The translations under genes were made by a program, and so were the position numbers. The notes under the pieces were generated by a model that was given only the letters and a program-made list of their open reading frames with translations, was not told the origin of the DNA and made no database searches. Of a DNA stretch of 64,000 nucleotides, positions 36,206 through 45,348 are shown piece by piece. Position 1 is the first letter of the stretch. Every line of letters starts with the position of its first letter. Source of the DNA: Shewanella morhuae (lineage in GTDB: Bacteria > Pseudomonadota > Gammaproteobacteria > Enterobacterales > Shewanellaceae); the NCBI RefSeq assembly GCF_900156405.1, contig NZ_FTNN01000004.1:217029-281028 (forward strand). The letters run 5' to 3'.

Positions 36206-36802
36206 TTACTGCGGACGTGTTTGAATAAAGGCAGGTAAGTCACGCATCTCACTAAACCAAAGTGCAGTGGCGGGCGCCACTTTACGCCAGTCTAACTCAG
36301 AATGCCTGAAATCCACATAATCGAGTAGGCAAATCAAAGCCAGTTGCGGCGCTTGGATCGTAATTTGAGTGATCACAGTTTGAAGCTCAATCTGCATTAG
36401 TCCACGCAGTAGTGCTTGCTCAAAACGAGAGGTCCAAAAAGCGGATCTGACCCCTTCTTCTTGTCGCATCTGCTCTTGGCGCAATTTTACCGCGCTATCG
36501 ATGAGGCCTTTCACTAAAGAATACTGACACTCCAGCACCCAATTACCACTCGCAGCACCAAACATCTGCCGATCACCCAATTCTGTATCGAGGTAGCGCA
36601 TAATCACTTCGCTATCAAATAGCGCTAGGCCATCATTAGTGATAAGACATGGAATTTGCCCTAATGGGTTGGCATCAAGCAATTCTGCCGTATTATCAAA
36701 GGGATTAACCAGTAACTCTTCAATATTATTAATCCCCAAATGTTGAATTAACACGCGAACACAACGGGCATAGGGCGATGCTTGAGAGCTTAGCAACCTC
36801 AT
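36206..36802 (-). CDS. Glutathione S-transferase family protein
   Basis: A 198-residue cytoplasmic protein with a thioredoxin-like N-terminal domain (1-78: LLSSQASPYARCVRVLIQHLG, NPLGQIPCLI with the cis-Pro, and FDSEVIMRYLD with the G-site E/D-S motif) and an all-helical C-terminal domain. SPYARC offers Ser at the catalytic position. It resembles the YibF-type subgroup. It lies 93 bases from the fpr gene upstream on the same strand. Substrate unknown. Confidence 0.88.
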   Translation of the reverse strand: MRLLSSQASPYARCVRVLIQHLGINNIEELLVNPFDNTAELLDANPLGQIPCLITNDGLALFDSEVIMRYLDTELGDRQMFGAASGNWVLECQYSLVKGLIDSAVKLRQEQMRQEEGVRSAFWTSRFEQALLRGLMQIELQTVITQITIQAPQLALICLLDYVDFRHSELDWRKVAPATALWFSEMRDLPAFIQTRPQ

Positions 36803-36895
36803 TAAAATATCCTTATATTTTAAGGTTTAAATTATTAAATATAATTTTTAAATATCAACGCAAGCGAGTTTAGCATCACTATTTGCAAATGCAGA

Positions 36896-37645
36896 TCACC
36901 AGTATTTCTCAACAGTAATTTGTCCTGGTGCTCGCCGTAGATTCTTAACCAAACCTTTATTCAGTAGGGCCGCTTGCGCGCCGTTAATCATACCCGGATT
37001 ACCACAAATCATCACTTGAGAATCTGCAGCACTTAACGTTAGCCCCGCTGTATCCTCAATTTCACCCGACACCAAACCATCAGGAATACGACACTGTAAA
37101 GCATCGGTAATCGTTTCACGGGTCACACTTAAAATGAGTTTAAACTGCTCAGGGTATTGTTGTTCTAATCCACGTAGTTTATCAAGATAAGCTAAATCTT
37201 GTGCCTCACGCACACCATAGACTAACACCACCTTTTCAAAACGTTGCCACGGCTCAGCAGTATCAAGCATAGACAGAAAAGGCCCTACTGCGGTTCCTGT
37301 TGCCAAAAACCACAAGTGTTTACCTTGAAGTTTGCCTTTAGGTATTTCATCTAAGGTCATAAAACCTGCCGCGGTGGGAGTAATGTCAATTTCGTCACCA
37401 ATGGCAAGATTGTGTAACTGGGGAGAAAGTAGACCATCTTCGACCGCAACGGCGAGTATTTCAGCATAGGGTTTATCGGGGGAATTAACTAATGAGTAGG
37501 CTCTGGCGACCCGTTTGTCACCTTGCATTTGGCTCAGCTTAATAAACTGACCGGGAATAAATGGGGCTAGCTCGGTGGCAATTCGCAGTGAAAATAGCTT
37601 ATCACTCCAATCAATACGCTCTATAACTTGTCCACTGGTCCACAT
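36896..37645 (-). CDS. fpr: Ferredoxin--NADP reductase
   Basis: A 249-residue FAD enzyme exchanging electrons between NADPH and ferredoxin or flavodoxin. FAD-binding motif RAYSLVNSP (about 47-55), NADP-binding GTAVGPFLSML (about 115-125), VYGVRE, CGNPGMI (about 212-218), and the C-terminal aromatic VEKYW where the terminal Trp stacks on FAD in Fpr. It is likely part of oxidative-stress and Fe-S metabolism. No SoxR-type box was identified. Confidence 0.93.
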   Translation of the reverse strand: MWTSGQVIERIDWSDKLFSLRIATELAPFIPGQFIKLSQMQGDKRVARAYSLVNSPDKPYAEILAVAVEDGLLSPQLHNLAIGDEIDITPTAAGFMTLDEIPKGKLQGKHLWFLATGTAVGPFLSMLDTAEPWQRFEKVVLVYGVREAQDLAYLDKLRGLEQQYPEQFKLILSVTRETITDALQCRIPDGLVSGEIEDTAGLTLSAADSQVMICGNPGMINGAQAALLNKGLVKNLRRAPGQITVEKYW

Positions 37646-37703
37646 AACTTGCCCTCAAGCGAAACGTTAGATAGACCCTAGCATAAACTGTTATCTACAC
37701 AAC

Positions 37704-37730
37704 AAAAACCCCTTATTGGAAGGGGTTCTT
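37704..37730 (-). terminator. Terminator of the DUF5610-like gene
   Basis: AACCCCTT-ATTGG-AAGGGGTT stem. On the minus strand it is followed by TTTTGTTG. Confidence 0.78.
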
Positions 37731-37761
37731 GATCTAACAATGCTCAAATAAAACATTACAT

Positions 37762-38373
37762 TCAGCCTGCTTGAGTGTCTTCCGATTTTGGCTTAAAACT
37801 ATCTCTAAAAGCCTGTAGTCCGTCTTGCACTAAGGAGTAAGTTTTATCAACACCCTTAGCGATATCGCCCTGCAACACTTTAAGGCCAGATAAAATATCC
37901 TTTGCATCCTTAAAACCACTATCAATTGCACCACCAATAATTCCCATAAAACTCTCAAGTTGATCGTCTAGACTCATACCTGAATGTTGTTGCTGATGAA
38001 CACTAAAAAACTTTGTCGCAAAGCTCACTATCCTGTCAGCGGTAGCTTCGGGTGAAGTATCTACGCCATTATCATAAGCGGTTTGAATTGCATTCTGGCC
38101 CATGGTTGGCGCTAATTCTTTATTAATCGACTCTATCGCAGCACGATAAAGTAATACCATCGACTTATCGCCAGATTTAATATTGACGTCCTGCTGAGCC
38201 GATAAAATAGCCTGATTCATCAGTTGCTTACTTGTTTGTTGAGCAGTTTGTTTAGAGGTAACTTTAACTTCTTTTAAATCACTCACGTCGGTATTCTTAG
38301 GCGCCGCGTTTTCAGCATTCTTTTTCTGTGGCAAAGGTGCACTTTGCACTGGGAGAGACTTATTAATTTCCAT
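37762..38373 (-). CDS. Hypothetical protein, DUF5610-like
   Basis: A 203-residue soluble protein with a low-complexity, Lys/Gln/Thr-rich N-terminus (about 1-55) and a helical core: MVLLYRAAIESINKELAPTMGQNAIQTAYDNGVDTSPEATADRIVSFATKFF (about 73-125), then FMGIIGGAIDSGFKDAKDILSGLKVLQGDIAKGVDKTYSLVQDGLQAFRDSF. I recall this core from a family labelled DUF5610 in marine gammaproteobacteria; the label is tentative. No signal peptide or catalytic motif. It has its own terminator. Confidence 0.65.
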   Translation of the reverse strand: MEINKSLPVQSAPLPQKKNAENAAPKNTDVSDLKEVKVTSKQTAQQTSKQLMNQAILSAQQDVNIKSGDKSMVLLYRAAIESINKELAPTMGQNAIQTAYDNGVDTSPEATADRIVSFATKFFSVHQQQHSGMSLDDQLESFMGIIGGAIDSGFKDAKDILSGLKVLQGDIAKGVDKTYSLVQDGLQAFRDSFKPKSEDTQAG

Positions 38374-38586
38374 AATAGTTATCCATTTAACTCACGTTAA
38401 TTTGATTATAGGGTTAACTTAACTATCGGCCAAAATTTAACCGGCTTTAGTAATTTTTAAAATTGAAGTACCATCAAAGCCACAAGGTGTTGATATGTTG
38501 TACATAAATTAGTTATTTTTTATGATCGCCACTACATCACTATTGCTAAGCTAATAACCACAAATGCTAGAAAAGGATGTTACATA

Positions 38587-39162
38587 ATGGCAGTAAGCCG
38601 CCTCATTAGTCGTGGGTTTAAATATCATTTACTGACGCATATAAAAAAAGTTAACTTACTGACCTTCATTCTATTTATTAGCCTTAACTTCGCACCGATT
38701 AGCCAAGCTAATGCAGAAAACCGACTGATCATTATTGTCAGGCATGCCGAAAAAGCTGACACGCCAGTTAAAGATCCGCAGTTGTCTCCTAAAGGAGACA
38801 TACGCGCCACATTATTGATTAATGTTTTACATCGCACGCCGCTATCGCAACTGATTGCAACTCAATACCAGCGGACTCAGCAAACACTTGAGCCCATTGC
38901 TGAAGTTCGCCATTTACCGGTGACGATTGTGGAAGCTAATGCTATCGAACAACATATCCAACACATTGTTGAGCAAGTGTATGCCGTGCAAGGAAATACG
39001 CTGATTGCAGGGCATTCCGACACTGTGCCCCTCATCATCAAAGCCCTTGGCGGACCTGAGATTCAAGCGATTAATGAAGATGATTACAGCCAGCTGTTTT
39101 TACTCTCGCTTAATGATGGCCAACCCGCGAGCTTAATCGCTACCCGTTATGGACAAGAATAA
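38587..39162 (+). CDS. Exported histidine-phosphatase-family protein (SixA-like)
   Basis: A 191-residue protein with an N-terminal hydrophobic segment (LLTFILFISLNFAPISQANA) that looks like a signal peptide with an extended basic n-region. The phosphoglycerate-mutase-like domain has the catalytic RHAEK (R-H-A/G), a second Arg in QYQRTQQT, and a second His in AGHSDTV. It may act on phosphoesters in the periplasm; SixA itself is cytoplasmic, so the substrate is probably different. It ends 10 bases before the start of the glutamate-synthase-domain gene and likely forms an operon with it. Confidence 0.82.
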   Translation: MAVSRLISRGFKYHLLTHIKKVNLLTFILFISLNFAPISQANAENRLIIIVRHAEKADTPVKDPQLSPKGDIRATLLINVLHRTPLSQLIATQYQRTQQTLEPIAEVRHLPVTIVEANAIEQHIQHIVEQVYAVQGNTLIAGHSDTVPLIIKALGGPEIQAINEDDYSQLFLLSLNDGQPASLIATRYGQE

Positions 39163-39172
39163 GGATAAAAAC

Positions 39173-40663
39173 ATGAGTGAACTTAATTGGTTTATATGGG
39201 GACTCGACCTGTTTTCCGGGCTCTTTTTGATTCTAGTGGCCCTTGGGGTTCTGGCGGTAGTCTATATGTATATCGCTGACAAAATGCAAACTAAACAAGC
39301 CATTAGACATAATTACCCCGTGATAGGCCGTTTTAGATACTTATTTGAGAAACAAGGCGAATTCTTTAGACAATACTTTTTTGCCCAAGACAGGGAAGAA
39401 CTTCCTTTTAACCGGGCAGAACGCAGCTGGGTATACCGCGCGGCTAAAAACGTAGATAGAACCATAGCATTCGGTTCAACGCGGCCCTTAGATAATGCTG
39501 GCACGATTATGTTTATGAACACTGCCTTCCCGACTCCCGATGAAGATGTCACCCCAATCCATCCACTTACCATAGGGACACATTGTCGTCAGCCATATAC
39601 TACCAATGCAATTTGTCACATCTCAGCGATGAGTTTTGGTGCCTTGTCACGCCCAGCAGTGACAGCACTTTCCCATGGCGCTGCGCAGGCAGGTTGTTGG
39701 CTGAATACGGGAGAAGGTGGCTTGAGCCCCTATCATCTTAAAGGTGGCTGCGATCTCGTGTTTCAAATTGGTACGGCTAAATATGGTGTTCGCAATGAAC
39801 ACGGACACTTAGACGATGAAAAACTCAAGGCGATTGCGCTTCATCCCGAAGTTAAAATGTTTGAAATTAAAATGAGCCAAGGCGCCAAACCCGGCAAAGG
39901 GGGTATTTTACCCGGTGTAAAGGTCACGGCAGAGATTGCGCATATTCGTGGTATTCCGCCAGGGCACGATTCAATTAGCCCCAATGGTCACGTCGAATTT
40001 AAATCCGTGAATGATATTCTGGATATGATTGCAAGAGTACGTGAAGTAACCGGTAAACCCACTGGCATTAAAGCAGTACTTGGCGATGTGCAGTGGCTTG
40101 AGGATTTATGCGATGAAATTGAGCGCCGTGGAGAGGATTCTGCCCCCGACTTTTTCACCTTAGACAGTGCCGACGGTGGCACTGGTGCCGCGCCGCAATC
40201 GTTAATGGATTACGTTGGCCTACCACTGAAAGAAAGCTTACCGATTTTAGTGAAAATTTTAATCCAGCGGGGCTTGCGTAAACGCATTAAAGTGATCGCA
40301 TCAGGGAAACTTGTCGTCCCTTCAAAAGTAGCTTGGGCATTAGCATTAGGCGCTGATTTTATCGCGTCAGCACGTGGCAATATGTTCGCTCTTGGCTGTA
40401 TTCAAGCCTTGCAGTGCAATAAAGATACGTGTCCAACGGGGATCACAACGCACAATCCTAAATTACAGCAAGGATTAAACCCTCGGGATAAATCGACTCG
40501 TGTTGCCAACTATCATCATAACTTGCACCATGATTTAGGGTTAATTGCACACTCTTGTGGTGTAACAGAACCTCGGCAACTCAAACCTACACATGTACGG
40601 ATCGTGCTAGAAAGTGGCTTATCGGTCTCACTCGATAAATACTATGCACATATGGCTCAGTAG
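39173..40663 (+). CDS. FMN-binding glutamate synthase-domain membrane protein
   Basis: A 496-residue protein. Residues about 8-38 form a TM anchor (LFSGLFLILVALGVLAVVYMYI), followed by a glutamate synthase FMN-barrel domain (Glu_synthase, about 100-470) with ISAMSFGALSRPAVTALSHGA, NTGEGGLSPYH, KPGKGGILPG, DSADGGTGAAP and the 3Fe-4S-type cysteines ALQCNKDTCPTGITTH. It lacks the glutaminase domain and central domain of GltB, so it is not a full glutamate synthase. Its reaction is unknown. ATG 39173 follows AAGGATAAAAAC, overlapping no gene. A MITE begins four bases after its stop. Confidence 0.85.
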   Translation: MSELNWFIWGLDLFSGLFLILVALGVLAVVYMYIADKMQTKQAIRHNYPVIGRFRYLFEKQGEFFRQYFFAQDREELPFNRAERSWVYRAAKNVDRTIAFGSTRPLDNAGTIMFMNTAFPTPDEDVTPIHPLTIGTHCRQPYTTNAICHISAMSFGALSRPAVTALSHGAAQAGCWLNTGEGGLSPYHLKGGCDLVFQIGTAKYGVRNEHGHLDDEKLKAIALHPEVKMFEIKMSQGAKPGKGGILPGVKVTAEIAHIRGIPPGHDSISPNGHVEFKSVNDILDMIARVREVTGKPTGIKAVLGDVQWLEDLCDEIERRGEDSAPDFFTLDSADGGTGAAPQSLMDYVGLPLKESLPILVKILIQRGLRKRIKVIASGKLVVPSKVAWALALGADFIASARGNMFALGCIQALQCNKDTCPTGITTHNPKLQQGLNPRDKSTRVANYHHNLHHDLGLIAHSCGVTEPRQLKPTHVRIVLESGLSVSLDKYYAHMAQ

Positions 40664-40667
40664 CGTC

Positions 40668-40945
40668 ATACCAATCGTATTTAATATCTGTTCATTCAGC
40701 GGGAGTTCAACGCGCTTTAGACAAGGTGAAGGCTTGAAGGCATAGTGGTGCTCTGTCGAAAGCCTTAAACGCAGTATAAAGCGCATTGCCATGCAGTTAA
40801 ATCAGCCGCCCTTTGGGAGCCTCACTGGCATCCCACTCCCGTGTTACATTGACTTAAAAGGGAATAACCATTTCTGCGTCAATGCGCCTCGGATTGAAAT
40901 ACCTATAAGGCTCTGAACTGATTAGATAGATAATGTAATTTGCAT
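40668..40945. mobile_element. MITE-like element, copy 2
   Basis: A diverged copy of the element at 30806-31084, same orientation. Shared blocks include the left end ATACCAATCGTATT, GGTGCTCTGTCGAAAG, GGGAATAACCATTTCTGCG and CTCTGAACTGATTAGATAG. The right terminal repeat has decayed (TTTGCAT instead of CTGGTAT). It starts four bases after the stop codon of the preceding gene. Confidence 0.8.
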
Positions 40946-41094
40946 TAAACCACACGCAGCTACTGGACTGTAAAACTTTCGTCTACACTCTATCTACATA
41001 AGGTATATTTGAATATGTACCACAAAAGAGGTAAGATTCGTGAAGTAAGACAACATTTTAATCATCTTACCTACACAAAACATAAGGAAGTATC

Positions 41095-41304
41095 TTGAAA
41101 CCTAGTTTCTTAAGCCAACAACCACTCAGTAAAACTGTCAGCTCGAGCTGTAAAAGCTGTAACCGTTTAACTGAGATCGAAGGTGAAATGGTATGTTTTC
41201 GTGAAGGACAGATTATTAGGCTCACTCTCATTGATGAATCTACACCTAAACTAAACCTATTATGTGAAGGTTGGAAAGCGGCAAAGCTAAACGATAAAGC
41301 TTGA
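41095..41304 (+). CDS. Small Cys-containing hypothetical protein, TTG start
   Basis: A 69-residue protein with a C-x-x-C (SCKSCNRL) and two further Cys (MVCF, LLCEGW), which could bind a metal. Start codon TTG at 41095 has a strong upstream AAGGAAG at a good distance, which is the reason to believe the frame. The preceding ~150 bases separate it from MITE copy 2. I do not recognise a family. An overlapping minus-strand frame (41067-41363) has no comparable start signal. Confidence 0.55.
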   Translation: MKPSFLSQQPLSKTVSSSCKSCNRLTEIEGEMVCFREGQIIRLTLIDESTPKLNLLCEGWKAAKLNDKA

Positions 41305-41418
41305 TTTTTTGTTACGCTGAGCATTTTTAGCATATAGGTTTTCAGGGGTATTGAGACTAACAACCGCGCTCGACTTCCTACCTTGTGTTTTTACATTACC
41401 CCTCTCGCCTTTACTCAC

Positions 41419-41676
41419 CTAACGTCGGCCCATGCTATAACTTGCTGGCATATTCATCTCACGGATAACCCCCGCAAGTACCATTTCCACATTGACCTTA
41501 GCCAAGGTAAGGCTGCGAGTCGTCACTAATAACCCTGCATTTAATTCAGCATAAATACGTTGTAATGAACCATAATCGACACCACGATCTTTCAACGTTG
41601 CCATAATGGCATACCAATCAGTGGTGACTTTATCTTCTTTGCCTTCAATATTAGCTCTCAGTGTCATATTCTTCAT
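41419..41676 (-). CDS. Small conserved-looking hypothetical protein
   Basis: An 85-residue basic protein, MKNMTLRANIEGKEDKVTTD at the start and NMPASYSMGRR at the end. Predicted helices are DWYAIMATLKDRGVDYGSLQRIYAELNAG and TLAKVNVEMVLAGVIREM. No signal peptide, TM segment or motif is visible, and I do not recognise it. It lies 80 bases downstream of the Atm1-type gene start region on the other side of the operon boundary, reading the opposite way from the 41095 gene. Confidence 0.55.
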   Translation of the reverse strand: MKNMTLRANIEGKEDKVTTDWYAIMATLKDRGVDYGSLQRIYAELNAGLLVTTRSLTLAKVNVEMVLAGVIREMNMPASYSMGRR

Positions 41677-41756
41677 GCTTAAATCTCTTCAGGATGATGT
41701 ATTGCCATTGAGTATAGAGAGCTAAAGCTGAATAACGACTGAATTATCTTGGGCTA

Positions 41757-43553
41757 TTAGCTGCTTGGGTGAGTATGCAGCTGCTCATTTTGTATTCGCC
41801 ATAATTTGGCATATAAGCCATTTGCTAACAGTAATGTCTGATGATTACCTTGTTCAACAATCTCTCCTTGGCTCAATACTACAATTTGGTCTGCATCGAC
41901 AATCGTCGATAATCGGTGTGCCACTACTAGGCTAGTATGCCCCTTAGCCACTTCACGCAGTGCCGACAAAATAGCTTGTTCAGAACGGCTATCAAGTGAA
42001 GATGTCGCTTCATCAAAAACCAATACCGGTGAGCCTTTTAAGATGGCCCTTGCTATTGCGACCCGCTGTTTTTCGCCACCTGAGAGTTTTAGGCCGCGCT
42101 CACCCACTTTGGTGTCCCACCCCTGGGCCAGTGAGCCAATAAATTGTTCTAAGTGTGCTAACTTAATCGCATTGCGCACCTCTTCATCGCTCGCGTTCGG
42201 GCGACCATAACGTATATTCTCAACTAACGAATCGTTAAACAGCACAGTATCTTGCGGCACTATGGCAATCGCGCGTCTCAATGCATCTTGTGTAAGATGT
42301 CGAATATCTTGACCATCGATTTTAATTGCACCTTGGTCTACGTCATAAAAGCGAAATAACAGTTTAATCAGTGTCGACTTACCCGCACCGCTATCACCAA
42401 CAACGGCGACTTTTTTACCCGCAGCAACCTTAAAACTCACATCCCGAAGAATAGGGCGATCATCATAACTAAAACTCACCTGTTCAAACGAAAGTTCTCC
42501 CTTTGAAGGCTGAAAATCTAATGCTTGGGGACAATCAACGATCATCGGGTGTTTATCAAGTAAGCTGAACATGCGCTCAATATTGGCTAATGCACCGCGA
42601 ATTTCACGATACACAAAACCTAAAAAGTTGAGGGGTAAAAACAGTTGCATCATAAAGGCATTAATCAATACGAAATCACCTAAGGTCATATCGCCATAGG
42701 TTACTCGGTAAGCTGCTAATGCCATCATAGCCGTCATTGCTAAGGCAATAATGACCGCTTGACCACCATTAAGTGCAAACAAAGATAAACGGTTTTTACG
42801 TTTTGCTACTTCCCACTGCTCAAGCGCTTGATCGTAGCGAGTAGATTCGTATTGCTCATTATTAAAATACTTTACGGTTTCATAGTTTAATAAACTATCG
42901 ACTGCACGGCTATTTGATAGAGAGTCAGCCTTGGCAGCATCCCGTACGTATTCGGTACGCCACTCAGTCGCCACCACAGAAAAAATAATATAGGCCAGCA
43001 CCGCAGCAAAGGTAATGGCGGCAAAAGCGATACCATAGTTAAAGAAGAAGATGCCAATAACCATGATAATTTCGAGTAAAGTGGGCACAATATTAAACAC
43101 CATAAAGCGCATGAGAAAACTCACACCGCTAGTGCCACGCTCAATATCACGGGATAGACCACCCGTTTTACGCTCTAGATGAAAATCAAGATCCAGACGG
43201 TGCAAATGCTCAAATACCGCTAATCCAAGACGTCGAATTGCCCGCTCCGTCACGCGACCAAATAAGGTATCGCGGATCTCCCCAGTAATGGCCGTGAGTA
43301 AACGAAAAATGCCATAGGCTAAGACTAAGCCGACAGGCACACTCAGCGCTTGCGCCGTTTTATCGGCATCTAAAGTATCAACTAAATGTTTTAGAATGAA
43401 AGGTAACGCGATACTGGTGAGTTTAGCCACAACCAGACATGACATGGCTAGTGCTATGCGGCCTTTATATTCCAACAGATAAGGCCACAGTAACTTCATA
43501 ACATGCCAGTTTAATTTATCAACTGGACCGTCTAAATAATGCGTTGGGCGCAT
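41757..43553 (-). CDS. Atm1-type ABC exporter (fused TM and ATPase)
   Basis: A 598-residue half-transporter. The six-TM domain (about 25-310) includes FGRVTERAIRRLGLAVFEHLHRLDLDFHLERKTGGLSRDIERGT and ALDYETVKYFNNE-like SLLNYETVKYFNNEQYE, both hallmarks of the Atm1/HMT group. The ATPase domain has Walker A GDSGAGKST (about 385), signature LSGGEKQR (about 487), Walker B VLVFDEATSSLD (about 510) and the switch His in VVAHRLST. Atm1-type proteins export glutathione-linked persulfide or metal conjugates. It functions as a homodimer in the inner membrane. Monocistronic. Confidence 0.92.
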   Translation of the reverse strand: MRPTHYLDGPVDKLNWHVMKLLWPYLLEYKGRIALAMSCLVVAKLTSIALPFILKHLVDTLDADKTAQALSVPVGLVLAYGIFRLLTAITGEIRDTLFGRVTERAIRRLGLAVFEHLHRLDLDFHLERKTGGLSRDIERGTSGVSFLMRFMVFNIVPTLLEIIMVIGIFFFNYGIAFAAITFAAVLAYIIFSVVATEWRTEYVRDAAKADSLSNSRAVDSLLNYETVKYFNNEQYESTRYDQALEQWEVAKRKNRLSLFALNGGQAVIIALAMTAMMALAAYRVTYGDMTLGDFVLINAFMMQLFLPLNFLGFVYREIRGALANIERMFSLLDKHPMIVDCPQALDFQPSKGELSFEQVSFSYDDRPILRDVSFKVAAGKKVAVVGDSGAGKSTLIKLLFRFYDVDQGAIKIDGQDIRHLTQDALRRAIAIVPQDTVLFNDSLVENIRYGRPNASDEEVRNAIKLAHLEQFIGSLAQGWDTKVGERGLKLSGGEKQRVAIARAILKGSPVLVFDEATSSLDSRSEQAILSALREVAKGHTSLVVAHRLSTIVDADQIVVLSQGEIVEQGNHQTLLLANGLYAKLWRIQNEQLHTHPSS

Positions 43554-44028
43554 GGAATATAACCTTTAATGAGTTAGGCTAGTTGCAATAATGTCAGACT
43601 AAATAAGTAAGCTGAGACGGCAAAAGCACGAATAAAATCAACTAGATTTCATTTACCTACGTCACCACCTGCTTACAATGTAAAGCACACTATCTTAACC
43701 TAATTTATCGCTAAAAGCTGATGCATATCGTCTAGCTGTAGTCATCCACACAGATCAAACCCATACAACTGCCAGCATCCTCATCAGAGCTTATAATCTT
43801 GCAGCAATAACCGATTAAAACAGAATATTAGCAGCCATTGATAACGATTTTAACGAGACGACTGTCGTTATTGATTATTTCTTCAGTTTCAGTGGGGAAT
43901 ATCATGTAAATAGTTATAAAAAACGATAGAGTTTGTTAAGCTCAAGCCCGAGCCTTGGTGATTGTCACGCCAAAGCTATCGCGATAATATTAAAGCATAT
44001 CCATTAAATTAAGATCAAAGGAAGCGTT
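43554..44028. other. 475-base intergenic region
   Basis: It lies between the Atm1-type gene (-) and a 58-codon gene (+), so it should hold both promoters. No ORF with a ribosome-binding site, strong hairpin, repeat or recognised operator was seen. Confidence 0.5.
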
Positions 44029-44205
44029 ATGTTCGACTCAGCTAAAGTTCAGTACCCACCCCTACCACTGATCCAAACTTGGGTGTGGATGATGATTGAA
44101 TCAGGCAATCCAGAGATCCAAGATAAAGGAAGAGATAACCTTATTGCCGCCTTTGGCAGCTTAGCCAAAGCAAACGAATATCTAGCTGAAACAAGTCCAG
44201 CATAA
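44029..44205 (+). CDS. 58-residue hypothetical protein
   Basis: ATG 44029 is preceded by CAAAGGAAGCG, a strong ribosome-binding site, and the frame runs 58 codons to TAA 44203-44205, followed closely by a terminator. The peptide begins MFDSAKVQYPPLPLIQTW, contains WVWMMIESGNPEIQDKGRDNL and ends in LAETSPA; it is soluble and mildly acidic. Start signal, compact size and terminator together argue that it is real. No family recognised. Confidence 0.7.
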   Translation: MFDSAKVQYPPLPLIQTWVWMMIESGNPEIQDKGRDNLIAAFGSLAKANEYLAETSPA

Positions 44206-44223
44206 GAAAATTAACAGAATAAG

Positions 44224-44243
44224 GGCGCTAATATAGCGCCTTT
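44224..44243 (+). terminator. Terminator after the 58-codon gene
   Basis: GGCGCTA-ATA-TAGCGCC followed by TTTAAG. Confidence 0.7.
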
Positions 44244-44292
44244 AAGTTTAGCCATTGTTCAGCATCATCAACACTTCGCGTTGGTATTAATA

Positions 44293-45348
44293 TTAATTCT
44301 GGCGGCGTTCGATAACGCTATGATTTAATATGGCTAAAAGTCGCTCAGTATCATCCCAACCAATACATGCATCGGTCACACTCTGGCCATAACATAATGT
44401 TTGACCTGCTACTAAATCCTGACGACCTGCAATTAAATTGCTCTCAACCATAACCCCAAAAATAGCCATATTACCCGTTGCCAGCTGAGCTGCGACATCC
44501 TCAGCAACCACCATCTGGCGTTGATACTCTTTACTGCTATTAGCATGACTAAAGTCAATCATAATATTATCAGTCAGTTGAGCTTTTAATAATTGTTCGC
44601 TAATTTTAGCCACATGCGGTGCACTGTAATTTGGCTCACGACCACCCCGTAAAATAATATGGCAATCAGGATTTCCCTTAGTCGAAACAATTGCCGAATG
44701 GCCGAGCTTAGTCACTGATAAAAAATGATGCGGTGCATTGGCGGCACCTATCGCATCGATTGCAACCTTAATCGTGCCGTCAGTTCCATTTTTGAAGCCT
44801 ACTGGGCATGAAAGACCCGAAGCCAATTCTCTATGTACCTGTGACTCTGTCGTGCGGGCACCAATAGCACCCCAACACATTAAATCTGCCATGTACTGCG
44901 GGGTGATCATATCGAGAAACTCACCCGCTGCCGGCATACCGCTATCATTTAAATCCACTAATAATTTACGCGCGGTACGTAAGCCATCATTGAGTTTAAA
45001 GCTGTTATCCATGTAAGGATCGTTAATCAATCCCTTCCAACCCACTGTGGTTCGCGGTTTTTCAAAATACACTCGCATTACAATTTCGAGCTGATCTTTA
45101 TAGCGTTCACGCAGCGCAACTAAACGCTGTCCATATTCTAATGCGGCCTTAGGATCATGGATTGAACAAGGTCCAATCACCACTAAAAGGCGATCATCTG
45201 TTTTGGCGAGAATATTGTGAATATTATTGCGTGCATTGAATACTGTCGCAGAAGCTTTTTCGGAAGCAGGAAATCGTTCAAGAATCGCAATAGGAGGAAG
45301 TAACTCTTTTACTTCTTTAATGCGAACATCATCATTTTGGTAATACAT
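44293..45348 (-). CDS. aroG: 3-deoxy-7-phosphoheptulonate synthase, AroG type
   Basis: A 351-residue class I DAHP synthase joining phosphoenolpyruvate and erythrose 4-phosphate, the first shikimate-pathway step. It aligns by eye with E. coli AroG throughout: start MYYQNDDVRIKEVKELLPP, VVIGPCSIHD (metal-binding Cys), RVYFEKPRTTVGWKGLINDP, MITPQYMADLMCWGAIGARTTESQ and IMIDFSHANSSK. AroG is the phenylalanine-inhibited isozyme; that regulation is inferred from similarity. I saw no clear TyrR box or attenuator upstream. Monocistronic. Confidence 0.95.
   Translation of the reverse strand: MYYQNDDVRIKEVKELLPPIAILERFPASEKASATVFNARNNIHNILAKTDDRLLVVIGPCSIHDPKAALEYGQRLVALRERYKDQLEIVMRVYFEKPRTTVGWKGLINDPYMDNSFKLNDGLRTARKLLVDLNDSGMPAAGEFLDMITPQYMADLMCWGAIGARTTESQVHRELASGLSCPVGFKNGTDGTIKVAIDAIGAANAPHHFLSVTKLGHSAIVSTKGNPDCHIILRGGREPNYSAPHVAKISEQLLKAQLTDNIMIDFSHANSSKEYQRQMVVAEDVAAQLATGNMAIFGVMVESNLIAGRQDLVAGQTLCYGQSVTDACIGWDDTERLLAILNHSVIERRQN

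Noticed and set aside
41067..41363. 98-residue minus-strand frame
   Set aside because: Overlaps the TTG-started gene at 41095, which has a much better ribosome-binding site. Kept out, though the choice is not certain.
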